From the NCBI GenBank assembly GCA_028554795.2, contig CM068829.1:135260579-135324578 (forward strand): DNA of 64,000 nt, read 5' to 3'. The translations under genes and the position numbers were made by a program. This DNA is from Sinohyriopsis cumingii (lineage: Eukaryota; Mollusca; Bivalvia; Unionida; Unionidae). Of this stretch, positions 48,893-58,983 are shown piece after piece. Every line of letters starts with the position of its first letter. The first letter of the stretch is position 1. The notes below the pieces were generated by a model that saw only the letters and a list, made by a program, of their open reading frames with translations, did no database searches and was not told where the DNA came from.

Positions 48893-49375
48893 TAAATCAG
48901 AAGATTAAAGTTATCTGTGATCAGTTTAGGTATTTGCGTTTTTCGCTGAGTAATATATATTATATCGGTATTTTTGTGACTGACTCGCGAAAATATCCGA
49001 GCTGGATTTGATTGTTTGTCTAACATTACATCATCGTATGCTACGAGATTATGATTACATCCATCGAGGTCATCTACAGATGGAGCATCATCAATATCGG
49101 TGATAAACTCAATATCATTTCCCTCCTCGTCCAACAATGTCGAGATTTCATTAAAATCTTTAAGCACGTTGTAGCATCACTGATCATCTACGGAAGGGGA
49201 CACTAAGTACAACTTATCCCATTTGAGCCATCTCATTATCATATTAAGTAACAATTGCGTCTTACCAGACCCAGATGGACCCATGACAATTGCTCTAATT
49301 TAATTCGGTAGCGCAGAATAATGCTTGACTGGTTTTTGTTTTCGTATAGCTGAAAAATCAATGATATCCATGTTG
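48893..49375 (-). pseudogene. Polinton A32-like packaging ATPase, broken by two stops
   Basis: Starts MDIIDFSAIRKQKPVKHYSA at about 49370. After a first in-frame stop at about 49300 it reads IRAIVMGPSGSGKTQLLLNM, a clean Walker A. LYLVSPSVDDQ then precedes a second stop (TGA at about 49177). The downstream segment (49167-48892) is open: VLKDFNEISTLLDEEGNDI, the Walker B region NLVAYDDVMLDKQ, ARIFSRVSHKNTDIIYITQ and PKLITDNFNLLI. In the family it translocates DNA into the capsid. The catalytic motifs are well preserved, so inactivation looks comparatively recent, but the two stops prevent a full protein. It reads outward toward the left terminal repeat. Confidence 0.88.
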
Positions 49376-49405
49376 TACAAATATAATAAATGATATGAAT
49401 TTATA

Positions 49406-49520
49406 TTGTATTCGATGCAGAACACCCACCCCACCAGTGGATTAACAACAATAACGACGAGGAATAAAAAGCCTGCGCTTACAGGCATATGTGTGGAATG
49501 TGGTACAAAAATATACAAAT
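49406..49520 (+). pseudogene. Small zinc-ribbon protein (DUF5679-like)
   Basis: The frame reads TTITTRNKKPALTGICVECG then TKIYKF, the pattern of small viral zinc-ribbon proteins in which a K-N-x-x-P-A-x-x-G-x-C-x-x-C-G-x-K block ends in an aromatic residue. The C-terminal CxxC pair is intact. The N-terminal CxxC pair seems to be changed (only YSMQN is visible), so one metal ligand pair is likely lost. The open frame continues to 49588 but only the first part matches. It lies between the divergent ATPase and integrase genes. Confidence 0.55.
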
Positions 49521-49559
49521 TTATCTCTAATGAAACAGGCGGACATATCGCTGCTTCAC

Positions 49560-50284
49560 TCGGTAAATTACCAGGTTTTACCACATGATAATATTCAAAG
49601 TGGTATATGTCAATCACGCAAATACAAATATGCGTTAACTGTCGTTGACGTTGCAAGCAGATATAAAGAAGCAGAACCACTATCAACTGAAACAGCAGCT
49701 GAAGTTGCATCTGAGTTTGAACGAATTGATCAACGAGGATCCTTGCAATGGTCACAGTTGCTACAGGCAGATCATGGCAAAGAAATGTTTGGTGCAGTTC
49801 ATCGCGATCAGGAAATCGTTGAACGATTTAATCGAACACTTGTTGAGCGATTGTTTGGTTATGAACATGCGCAGGAAATATCCTTGAACAAAGTTCAGGT
49901 GGACAAGAGATCTCGTGAATGGGTTGCAAAACTACCAAGTGTGATAGCTGCGTTAAATAATGAAATTACTCGCGGAATTTCCATGAAACCAATCAATGCG
50001 ATCACAAAAAATATACCAACACAAAGACATAACCCTGTCTCAAAACAATCAGTACCAGGTAATGTGAATGTAAGATATTTATATGAACCTGGTCAACTTG
50101 AAGGGTGTTAAAAATGAGAGACACACCCATTTTGGAGTGTAACCACATATACAATTTTCAGCGTGGTAAGATCCACGGGTATACCTGCAATTTACACTTT
50201 AGGTTCAATGGCTCTCTCAACGTGGATTTGTACGTGAACAATTACACGTATTTCCTGAAGATACACAATTAACACCGCCTTAAA
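49560..50284 (+). pseudogene. Polinton retroviral-type integrase (DDE), decayed
   Basis: Catalyses insertion of the element. The core reads RKYKYALTVVDVASRYKEAE (first Asp), LLQADHGKEMFGAVHRD (second Asp) and QEIVERFNRTLVERLFGYEH (Glu). It continues with SREWVAKLPSVIAALNNEI and VRYLYEPGQLEGC up to a stop at 50109-50111. Past that stop and two frame changes the C-terminal part is recognisable: FWSVTTYTIF and QRGFVREQLHVFPEDTQL, ending with a stop at about 50284. Compared with typical Polinton integrases, about 20-25 residues appear deleted between MFGAV and HRDQ. The N-terminal HHCC zinc finger is not recognisable; only LPHDNIQSG near 49585 fits its downstream linker. The long open frame starts at 49491, but its first 30 codons overlap the zinc ribbon out of frame. 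Confidence 0.9.
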
Positions 50285-50469
50285 TTTTGTGAAAGCAGGA
50301 CACCAGCGCCCCGGCGTCGATTACATTCAATACAGGTTAGCATAACATTTTCGCGTATGTGGCCGAGACTGCTATTAATTCTATCCAAGGTAGACTGTCT
50401 TGGATTATAACTAAAATACTGTCACAACATTAATGTGTTACAGCTCGCACAATGATCAATCATACTGTT

Positions 50470-53400
50470 TATAACCAGCTAATATGTTCTTACTACATAA
50501 TCGGTATTGCCAGTAGTTTGATTATTATTCACTTCGCAGTCTATAACAAACCTTCTCAGCTGAGATATTCTTCTGACTCAAGATACTGCCAGATAAACTA
50601 AATTTGACCATTCAATACGATCATGAACAATCGAAATATTGGTATCGAAAATATTTAATCCTTGTGACGAATGAATTGTTATAGTATATCCTAGCGACCA
50701 TGGAGATTTATACATCGTTAATGCACTCGCAACGGCACTCATATGACCCGAAACCATCTCATTAAGAACGAGCTTTTGTTTCTCCCTTCACTACCTCAAG
50801 GTTCCAGGAATCTCAACTTCAATATTTTGCCGTCGCGTATCTGCTGGGCGATAACACAACGGTACATGTAGATCTGACATTTTTCTTTATGCATCATAAA
50901 TAATTGTTGTCGAAGTGTATCACGAACTATCTTTTTACTTGCAACTATTAAATCAACAGGACTCCATAAATTCCAAAAATCATTCATAGGAGTTTCTGGA
51001 ATTACTTTACACATTATTTCACAATGTATTGTATCTGGCTGCAGTCTGATTAATTTAACTCCCTTGATTCTGGATCAAGCGCTCGGTAATCATCACTTAT
51101 TTTCTGATAATAATCTACAAATATTTTTAACATTCATGCGGAGATGATTCCAACAAAAGGTGGTGGCTGACCATGATTGCCACACATAATAACAGCAGTA
51201 GTTTTCGTCAAAAACCAATCAAGAAATATTTTTGACATAACTAGTAACACTGTACATATTTCATCCCAAAAAATGATCCTATGGATATATGTTTAGTCGA
51301 TCGTTCAGGAGTCCATGCATCTCTTTTCCATCTAAAGAAACTATGATAAGTTTGAGTTTTCATTCCACGCTCGCTCATCTCTCTGGCAAGTCTTTTTGTA
51401 GGTGTCAAAACAACTATATCAAAATTCCGAAATCATTCAATCGCACGCGTTGTTTTATCACAACCACAGCCCGTACCCATTAAGATAGTTTTATGTCTGA
51501 CCAGGGGATCATATACCGATGGTGCTAATGGCAACGCTAACATTTGACTATTTGTATTATAAATATTCTTAGATTCAACATCGGTTTAATACACAAAACC
51601 TAAGTATCTTTTCTCGTTTTATCCTCCATTCGTCCCATGATGCATCGGTACCAATTTTTAGCAAATCCGTATATTTTTATTCACATAAATGAATCGATGG
51701 TAAATCAAACTGCAGTATCAGAAAATCTGTTTATCATCGATCATAAACTGATCGAAAAACACGCTAACATCGAATATCTTAAGTAAACTGTGGTGAGTCA
51801 CACTCAATATAGATCACAACTGTACCTAATTTAGTTCCGTCCAACATATAAGCATTAATCTGGCTTATAAATGTGCTATTCTATCTTGTATTAGTAATTG
51901 TAAAATCAAGTTCGGCATCGTTGAAAAATAATCGTTGTGCAATATAGTTTATGATGATATGATCCTCCTTGTGTAAATTTATCAATTATTTTTCTTCCAA
52001 GAACATTTTCAAGTTTAGTTTCGTTGTCATCTTCGTCTGGATTACGCTCAAAGATTTCGTCGAAAACATATCTTTCAACTACAGGTAACCAACCCTGGGT
52101 CTGACGACGATATAATATTATTGCTTCTCCTACGGTTAACGAGTTTAAAATTCCTGCATCAAGCATAAATCGTAATAGCACTGTTGGAGCCCAATATTTT
52201 CTGAAAAATGACAACCAAACCAGACATAAACCATCTGATGGAGATTTTCCGTGAAGGAAAACGATTAAATGCATGCAAATCCAGTCAAATCGAAATCTGG
52301 TTATTGTCCGTTTATCGCAAATCTGGTCATTTCGTGTGTTGGATGTCGAAATCTTTTAAAATATTCAGCACCCTCTCCCATTCCAAGAGCACCTCCAGGA
52401 TAACATGCAACCATATCGACTGAGATAACATCTACACAATCGTATTTGGTATTCCACAATCCGCGATGTCCGTATTCGTCACAGCTTAGCTGCACATCAA
52501 CAAGAAATTCCAATCTTGTCGGCAACCATGAATTTTGTCCTGAGCATAATGAGCAGCAATGATGGAACGACAAAAACAATTACCGAGTAATAGTTCAGCA
52601 TCATCGGTATATTTCGACGCAAGATTTTTCATTTCCGAGTGTAGGAACTCTAATTGATAAATATCTCCATTAGGTCGTACAAACTGATCATAATTTCCAT
52701 ATTAGGAACTGTGAAACAACCATACAGATACAGAATCGCTTTTACTAATTTTATTGATAAATCAAAAATATCACCGTTATAAAATATAACAGTTCTATCG
52801 CGTGGACATAGTGTTACATCCATGATCCACGCGTGCGTTTTATGATCAATGATCTCTATCGCAGTTCCCTTCAATTTATATTTTGACTTGTACAAAATCT
52901 CACTGGTTATTATTTTCACTATTATCGGAAATTTTAATTGTTTCTTTTTCCAGCGACGCAACTTCGATGATCGTAGTGCCATGTTCCTTGGCACGCTCCT
53001 CCCACTCATTTATTTTTTACGTAGAAGATCTTTTAGACCATTTCCACGTATCGCGTTTGTAAAATGTTCTGTAATTCTCTCAGCAACATAATTCAGCTTC
53101 GAAAGTTTCATCGGTTTGATATCATCGACGCTCGGTTTATCATTCAGCGGATATATCGCATAAACAACTGCCGTCACAGGATATGCTCGTTCATAATATG
53201 GTTTGTCAATACCAGTTAGCGATCCTGGTTTGGTATTTTTACTTAACGTTACAACATCTTCAGCGTAATGTAATCGAACAGGGTCACCTTTATTACGGAT
53301 AATCCAAGTATCATCTGCTTCCGCAATAAAATTTAGTTTCAAAATGTATCTTTGTTTGTCGAGATAATTAATAATCGTCCCTGCTCGATGGTCATTCATT

Positions 53401-53612
53401 GTAGCCTCAACGTCTAAATGTTGACCACGCATGACCATCGTCGCGAAACTCTCTCTTGGAGCCATGAATACTACTGATCATAGTTTGATTCGTCGGATCA
53501 ACCAGAGCTCGCTTCGGCAAGTCAGGGATTATTTTGTCAAGATAAAACCTCCCTTGAGAAGGTTTAATCGAAATTAGTCTCGCAAATTCCTCAATTGTTA
53601 TAATTAAGGCAA
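50470..53612 (-). pseudogene. Polinton protein-primed DNA polymerase B joined to SF1 helicase, decayed
   Basis: Replicates the element in its family. From the N-terminal side: SIKPSQGRFYLDKIIPDLPK at about 53570, GQHLDVEATMNDHRAGTI (53430), VDVQLSCDEYGHRGLW (52490), the palm motif VDMVACYP (52410) with GEGAEYFKRFRHPTHEMTR, TVLLRFMLDAGILNSLTVGE (52160), IDKFTQGG (51980) and a motif-C-like IGTDASW in place of the usual TDS. The helicase follows on the same strand: MGTGCGCDKTTRAIE (Walker A with two extra residues), IVVLTPTKRLAREMSERG, TYHSFFRW, FWDEICTV (Walker B, shifted frame) and CGNHGQPPP. It ends with LIVASKKIVRDTL and IHSSQGLN..WSNLVYLAVS. Many stops and frameshifts. The continuous order suggests one original fusion gene. 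Confidence 0.9.
50780..51545 (-). pseudogene. SF1 helicase domain of the polymerase gene
   Basis: Sub-feature of the fusion gene. Order of motifs on the minus strand: Walker A-like GTGCGCDKTT at about 51490, motif Ia VVLTPTKRLA, Q-like TYHSFFRWKRD, Walker B WDEICTV at about 51270, motif III CGNHGQPPP at about 51190, SDDYRALDPESRELN at about 51080, and WSPVDLIVASKKIVRDTLRQ (50960-50900). The last motif (HSSQGL) lies further on at about 50690. The two-residue interruption in the P-loop and stops at several points make it inactive. Confidence 0.85.
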
Positions 53613-53619
53613 ATATATA

Positions 53620-55135
53620 TTTATTTTGAAGTTTAGTTTATACTATATAATGATTCAAGCAAAGAGTAACTAAGTGGTTGATGATTGGCTCTACAACTGC
53701 TTGTAACAAAGCCTGAATGAATTTTGTGGATACCACAAACAAAGCGTGCGAAGAGGGAGTCTAGGACCAAAACAATGTTTATGAGATAGCAAAGGAGGCC
53801 GGGAAAAAATGCAGTTGAGCGTAGAATGCAGTGGTAAAAAAAAAAAACAGTTGTAACGATATTATGATAAACAATAACGCCGATAAATCACCCATAAAAA
53901 CGCTGAACACTATCTCGCCAGATTTTCTCCAGTAATAAAATAATTATTTTGATAAATAATATTACTATATAAATGAAGAAAAAATCAATTTGCAACACAT
54001 TAAATCATATTAGGCATTGATTGATGGTGTAATTAGGCACTGTCGACTAAAAATAACAGTCGGTTCTGTCATTAATACTAGTTATCTCAAATTTACTGTT
54101 GGAAAACATATATCTTTGTCACAATTGTTTGTACGCGTGTTTTCACGGGCTAATCGAAATTGGACTTGTGATCGATCGTATTGATTCAAATCTGAAAAAT
54201 ATTTTTTTGTGTAATTTGCGGTCTAATACACAAAGCCAGAATTGCAAAGTTGATGTTACTGGGAAAAATGATAATCGCGCAACAGAGGTTAAATGTGAAC
54301 GTGGAGACTGACGAAGAAAATGAATTTCCATCGATATATGCAGATGGTAAATATTTCTAGATTTACGAACTTCAATATACTATGTGGCAAATAACATGAC
54401 CAAATAAACGCTTTCAAAGAAATATAAACACAATAATAACATTTATGTATATCCTGGTAGACGCTAATTCTACTTTGGATCACTTTTGAATTTTGTTACT
54501 AGATCAAGAGAGATAACTGTCAGGGATACGTACAGCGATTAAACAGTGACCTTGCTAGTATTTTACAACAGTATTCATTTACAAATGAATTATTGTCCTT
54601 GGTTATTTTTCCCATCATATCGGAGATAACCAAATCGACATTACAAACAATGAATAATATTTCAGTATTTTTCTCCTAATGTAAGACAGGAAACACCCCT
54701 ATCGTAAGACAGAGTAATTCAGCGAAAGGAAATAAATATGTGAGGTAAATGCAGAGAGTGTATTTTACAACTACATTCGTTTATAAATGAACTATTTTTT
54801 GTTTGTTTTTTAAAATAAAAAACATTATTCTTGTTGTTTTTTTATCTTGTCAGGTTCCTTACCCCTCCCCGAATTTATCAGGGAAAATAGTTTTAAAAAA
54901 TATATAAAAAACCACGCCCCATGCATGAGCTATTTCTGGATTGACATATGAAAATCCTTAACTATATAAGGAGTTCCAGTTATAAGTGGGGTTCTCCCTA
55001 TTTACAGGCAAATGTACACCTTCCCGCCATGTCACCACGTGGGGTGTTCTATTTTGTACTCCCGGGGTTGATCGTGGGTGGGTGTGCAGAAATCTGTTGA
55101 AGGTAGAGATGGCCCCGTTTTTGTGTTTGTGTGTA
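53620..55135. other. Polinton internal stretch without recognisable gene
   Basis: AT-rich. Short frames on both strands (54099-54483) lack recognisable content. In intact Polintons this interval would be expected to hold further genes, so it is probably decayed beyond recognition. Confidence 0.4.
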
Positions 55136-55140
55136 AATGT

Positions 55141-55640
55141 AATGTATTCCTCAACCAGGAATGTGTTTAGCACGGCACAACATATAACCTTAACTAATTT
55201 AATTCTACATGTAAATAGTTGTAAATAGGCGTAAATAAACATGTAAATACATGTATATAGATGTAAATACGTGTCAATAAACATGTAAATAAACATGTAA
55301 AGAGATGTAAATAGATGTAAAAAGATGTAAATACATGTACAAAACATGTACATAAACATGTAAATAGATGTAAATAAATTTAAATAGATGTATGTTTGTA
55401 AATACAGAGATAACTTCACCACTGTAAGTAAGAATCTCTGACAATGAAAATGAACCTCACGAAACAGCGGCACTGTTCTGACAAAGATTGGCAAATGACA
55501 AATTTAGCACTGTAGTGAGTCAAGATGGAGGTGTATGCATTCTCGCCATTAGGGGTGCCATAATTACATGTATAATTAAGTTGTTTAAGATTATATGTTG
55601 TGCAGTTCTAAGCACATTCCAGGTTGAGGAATACAAATAT
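55141..55640. mobile_element. Inverted-repeat element with a minisatellite core nested in the Polinton
   Basis: The left arm (about 55141-55215, GTATTCCTCAACCAGGAATG ... CACAACATATAACCTTAA ... TACATGTAAATA) is mirrored by the right arm (about 55565-55640, ending CATTCCAGGTTGAGGAATAC). Between them lies a minisatellite with units like ATGTAAATA. No coding capacity for transposition is visible. It looks like a small non-autonomous element (MITE-like or the repeat-core elements known from bivalves) that inserted into the Polinton. The 178-codon minus-strand frame at 54958-55494 crosses it and is a by-product of the repeat. Confidence 0.7.
55205..55400. repeat. Minisatellite, about 9-16-base units of the type (ACATGTAAATA)
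   Basis: About 195 bases of irregular repeats of ATGTAAATA with variants (ATGTAAATAG, ACATGTAAATAA, ATGTACAAAAC). The palindrome ACATGT occurs repeatedly, so the array can fold on itself. Confidence 0.9.
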
Positions 55641-55671
55641 TTGTTTATATTTTAAACAGATATTTATTATA

Positions 55672-56148
55672 TAATGAATTCTGAAAATATTAATGCGATT
55701 ATTTCTGCGATTGAACAATTACATGACGGTGCCATCCAAACCTCTGATCAACTTGATCCTGGAAAAAAAATATTTATGATTTTGAATCACTGCAGGAACG
55801 AAGATACCAAGGTAGATATACATTAATAGCAGAATACAGGTTTATAAAATTGCTCCAGCAGTCAATGACACAATCGTTGGCGACTGTCGATGACATACAA
55901 GTTAAATAATTCGTTTCACTCGCACACGCGATTGGGAAAATTAGATCAGAGTTGTCATACGAATACGGAACAAAAAAGATTCTGAATGTGTGTGTCAGAT
56001 TGTTGAGAACTATTATGTCCGATTGTAAACAATCGGAAAGTGAAAGTGAAATCGGTGACACCGTCGATGACAACGTCATTGGTAACAGCTAAACAAAGTG
56101 AAAGTGTGAACCTGGTGACAACGTCGTTGACGAGGTCATCAGGGGAAT
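55672..56148 (+). pseudogene. Unassigned Polinton gene, frameshifted
   Basis: Starts MNSENINAIISAIEQLHDGA and continues QTSDQLDPGKKIF. After a frame change it reads YDFESLQERRYQGRYTLIAE, RFIKLLQQSMTQSLATVDD, a stop, FVSLAHAIGKIRSELSYEYG and LLRTIMSDCKQSESESE, with an acidic Asp/Val-rich end. The continuity over about 150 codons with two breaks shows a former gene. I do not recognise the family. Glutamine/leucine-rich stretches suggest a helical protein. Confidence 0.55.
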
Positions 56149-56169
56149 AATTCATTTCTGACTATAGTA

Positions 56170-56700
56170 CTAAACATTTTTTGTTTATTCTAATATATTT
56201 TAAGCTTATCAAATTTAAGGCGAGAATGTGCATAACTCAGAATTTGATCTCTATCGTACACAATCGTAATAATATGTTCTCGCTGCAATTCATTTAACTA
56301 TTCCTGCGTTAACAAAAATTCTTCAAAATTCTTCATCGCCATAATCAACAATAAGTATATTAACACTAATCTTTTCTGCGTGTGGAAATGTCAAGATTGT
56401 TTTGACGCACCTTCGAGTACCTCTTTGTTATATACCAAAATTGTCGCGTGTTGGTACATATATAATACCACACAAATAACTGTTTGTTAGCTCTGACAAG
56501 GCAGACTCAGAAATATGTTTTTATTCTAGAAAATCATGATTTTGTCAGGATGACGCTCTACGATCTTACATGCAAACTTATTGTAAGAAATTCTCCTCTA
56601 AAATTAAGTAGGTATCCGCGCTGGTCAGTACGTTTGAAATGTATCCGTGACAACAGCGGATTATGACATCGCAGATAAACTGGATTAACGAGTTCTAACA
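56170..56700. other. Polinton internal stretch, nothing recognised
   Basis: No frame with convincing composition. The 60-codon plus frame at 56484-56666 is unrecognised. Confidence 0.4.
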
Positions 56701-56714
56701 CAATTAAAATCTAG

Positions 56715-57900
56715 GTGGAGCTTGAGGTGCAAATGAATATAAAATAAGTCCCTGCTGGGCCGGACTGAATTTGTCAAGATCTACCTGATAGCTACCATGG
56801 ATAGCATCACATACAAGATTAACCGTGATCATTGTTGTGTTATTAACAACACCTTGTGAAATGTGTCAACCTCCACCGTATGGATCATTGTTGTAATTGA
56901 AGCTGTTTGCAGGTGGGGATATTTTTCTACATGCGGCAACGATTTGTGGAAAATATTTAGAGATAATATCACTGATTTTGATAAGATTTCCATAAAAAAG
57001 CTAAATTTTGGTAAATCAACGTCAAATACTGCCATAACCCGTAAAAAATTCTAGCTTGACTATTCGTTCGATAATAGTATTGGTGAATGAATCGGTTGAA
57101 TCAATAACAGACTGTACATGTTTACTGTTGGAACATTCAAGATCATCCTCGATTTTATTTGTGTTTAATCTGTGAAATAATTACCTCACGCGGTTTCTCA
57201 TTGATATATTCTATTACAAACCCGGTAAATTTATTGCGTTGTTAATCTCTACTAGCATTATTATGGATAATAATATCATTAAATACATTTGTAATATCAT
57301 CGAAGCGATATTCAGCCTCATTACCAGTAACATCGATTTTAAACTCCCAGAATATATATGTTTTAATTCCATTATCATCAAGTGTAGCATTTGGTGTGTG
57401 AGCCGAACTCGCACTCATATACACCTACAGGTATCCATCACTAAAATATTTCATATAGGGTACTCCAAATTATTCTTTTTTGTCTGAAGTGTAATCACCG
57501 AGTTGAGGTTCTGGTGATCCCTGATGAACAGGTGATATCTCTGGTCATCGCAAATACCAATGAATTATTTGGTTTCAACCTACCGAATGACTTTGAGCTA
57601 ATATCTGGCCCGCTATGACACACTCGCTATTGTGCTAGTGCGATTTCCTTCGCTGGAATACCACTTGGAAATCTAACGTCAAACTCAGGTTAGGTTGAGT
57701 TCGCTGGTGTTATCGTGGTTTTTAGAGGAGTTGTATTAGGAAAGATTTATTGTAGTAATTCTGACGACGTAGTCATTAGCGACATTATTATTATTATTTA
57801 AATCAGGGAGATCTAATTTTTCATAGAAGACAAGGGAGATTCTACCCTGTCTCCTGACACAGTCGATAACGTAGTGATTGCCTCATGGTAAATCTTAACC
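56715..57900 (-). pseudogene. Unassigned Polinton late-region gene(s), decayed
   Basis: The minus-strand trace, from high to low coordinate, is FDVRFPSGIPAKEIALAQ at about 57680-57620, then YMSASSAHTPNATLDDNGIK and IFWEFKIDVTGNEAEYRFDD with INVFNDIIIHNNAS (57424-57245). KFTGFVIEYINEKPREVI follows at about 57230-57180. IKISDIISKYFPQIVAACRK, NNTTMITVNLVCDAIHGSYQ and VDLDKFSPAQQGLILYSFAP come at about 56990-56720. The pieces are protein-like in consistent order with several breaks. The IPAKEIALA block loosely recalls a virion-associated protein of invertebrate Polintons. Assignment remains open; it may be two genes. Confidence 0.5.
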
Positions 57901-58410
57901 ATTTATGTGAATTCCTGATCTGATATTACTCCATTATTGAGACATGATGATATCAACGAAGATAATTTGGAATGTGCGTGAGTCGTCGGGGACAACTTCG
58001 TTGTGTACGAGTGTAATTTATTAAACGCGCACGTAGATAATTGTTGCGATGATATTAAGAATACCGGCAATTCCGGTAGCAACCGAAACACCAATTCATG
58101 TCATTGTTGCTAGCGATAATGCAACTTCATTTAGTGTTACGTTTCTACTTTCTGGATGATCAGTTGTATCCTTTGCAAACATCACTGATCGACCAGCTGA
58201 TCTCGAGTAATCATCGCTGTATCTTGCAAAGCCAAGTAATGTCGTGGCGACGTCGACGTTTTCTAAGCATCATTCAATATTTCGTTTGTCGATGTTATAC
58301 GTAGCACTGTTAAATAACGCCATAGCTCCGTTGTTGACAAAACCAACTCGATCACCGATTCCGTACGCAGATCTAATCTGCGGAGTATCAGTAGCGATGC
58401 GATATATAAC
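57830..58410 (-). pseudogene. Capsid protein N-terminal remnant joined to a second decayed frame
   Basis: At 58410-58100 the minus strand reads RIATDTPQIRSAYGIGDRVG, FVNNGAMALFNSATYNIDK, a stop, NVDVATTLLGFARYSDDYSR and SAGRSVMFAKDTTDHPESRN. This is the N-terminal part of the double-jelly-roll-like capsid protein. The family's central block (FGAK.T..L) does not follow. Instead, after a stop at about 58100, the frame continues IGVSVATGIAGILNIIATII (hydrophobic) and HSKLSSLISSCLNNGVISDQ to about 57900. This indicates an internal deletion fusing the start of the capsid gene to a different downstream gene, or loss of intervening sequence. Confidence 0.75.
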
Positions 58411-58430
58411 ATTAACCTAATCGGCAGATT

Positions 58431-58667
58431 TTAGAGTGTTGACATATTTGGAAATGTCTCAAGAGCTTTTTGTGCTGCGTCGGTTGCTGTAACAATTTTC
58501 TTTGTTGGTTCGACAATTGGTTTAAATAACTGTTCTGCACCTTCTGTAAATTCTACCTGAAACTCCTGACGCTCTAGTAATTTTTCTTTGACAGAATCAC
58601 GGAGGGGGAGATATTTCTTAATTGTCTATCGTTGTTGTCGACCTAGTTTAGTTGTGCGAGATTCCAT
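58431..58667 (-). pseudogene. Small Polinton protein of unknown function, one stop
   Basis: ATG at 58667. Reads MESRTTKLGRQQR, an in-frame TAG near 58626, then TIKKYLPLRDSVKEKLLERQ, EFQVEFTEGAEQLFKPIVEP and TKKIVTATDAAQKALETFPN, ending at a stop at 58431. Charged and probably helical. Apart from the single stop the 78-codon frame is intact. It lies just upstream of the capsid remnant and about 65 bases inside the right terminal repeat, reading away from it, so a late promoter may have been between them. Confidence 0.55.
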
Positions 58668-58732
58668 GGTAAGCGTTATTATTATTTAATATAATAATGA
58701 TTGAATTGCACCACAGCAGTATCATCAGGAAG

Positions 58733-58983
58733 AGGGAGGGTGACGATGAAAATGCAGACATCAAATAATAATAACCTAATTAGAGAGACATCGGTCGGTT
58801 AGAGGTCTCGGTGACGCTTAGTAGGAAGCTTTATTTTCACGCATGGACTGGTATGTTATTCCCCCCACCCACCCACCTTGTCTGAAAAATATTTGTCGGA
58901 ATCACCATCTACTCATTTTTTGTTGGAAGCTTTAGTTTTACAAAATAACTGCTCCAGAAACTGCTCTGTTCACCCTCCCTGCT
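58733..58983 (-). repeat. Right terminal inverted repeat of the Polinton
   Basis: Inverse of 48481-48722. It differs from the left copy by many substitutions and a C-rich insertion (CCCCCCACCCACCCACC at about 58860), so the two ends have diverged for a long time. Confidence 0.92.

Larger units (their letters stand above)
48481..58983. mobile_element. Polinton/Maverick element, 10.5 kb, with both terminal inverted repeats
   Basis: Both ends are visible: AGCAGGGAGGGTGAACA at 48481 and its inverse ending CCCTCCCTGCT at 58983, with inverted similarity reaching about 240-250 bases inward. AG...CT ends, a retroviral-type integrase, a protein-primed polymerase and an A32-like ATPase define Polintons. 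Contents left to right: ATPase (minus), zinc ribbon (plus), integrase (plus), helicase-polymerase (minus), an inserted inverted-repeat/minisatellite element, unassigned genes, capsid-region remnants (minus). It is shorter than the usual 15-20 kb, consistent with missing capsid sequence and protease. No matching 5-6-base target duplication is visible (ACCATC versus GCTTAA), so flanks have mutated or the insertion is old. All genes are broken. Confidence 0.9.

Noticed and set aside
54958-55494. 178-codon minus-strand frame
   Set aside because: Its middle is the ACATGTAAATA-type minisatellite and the arms of an inverted repeat; the Leu/Phe/Tyr-rich sequence follows from the repeat.
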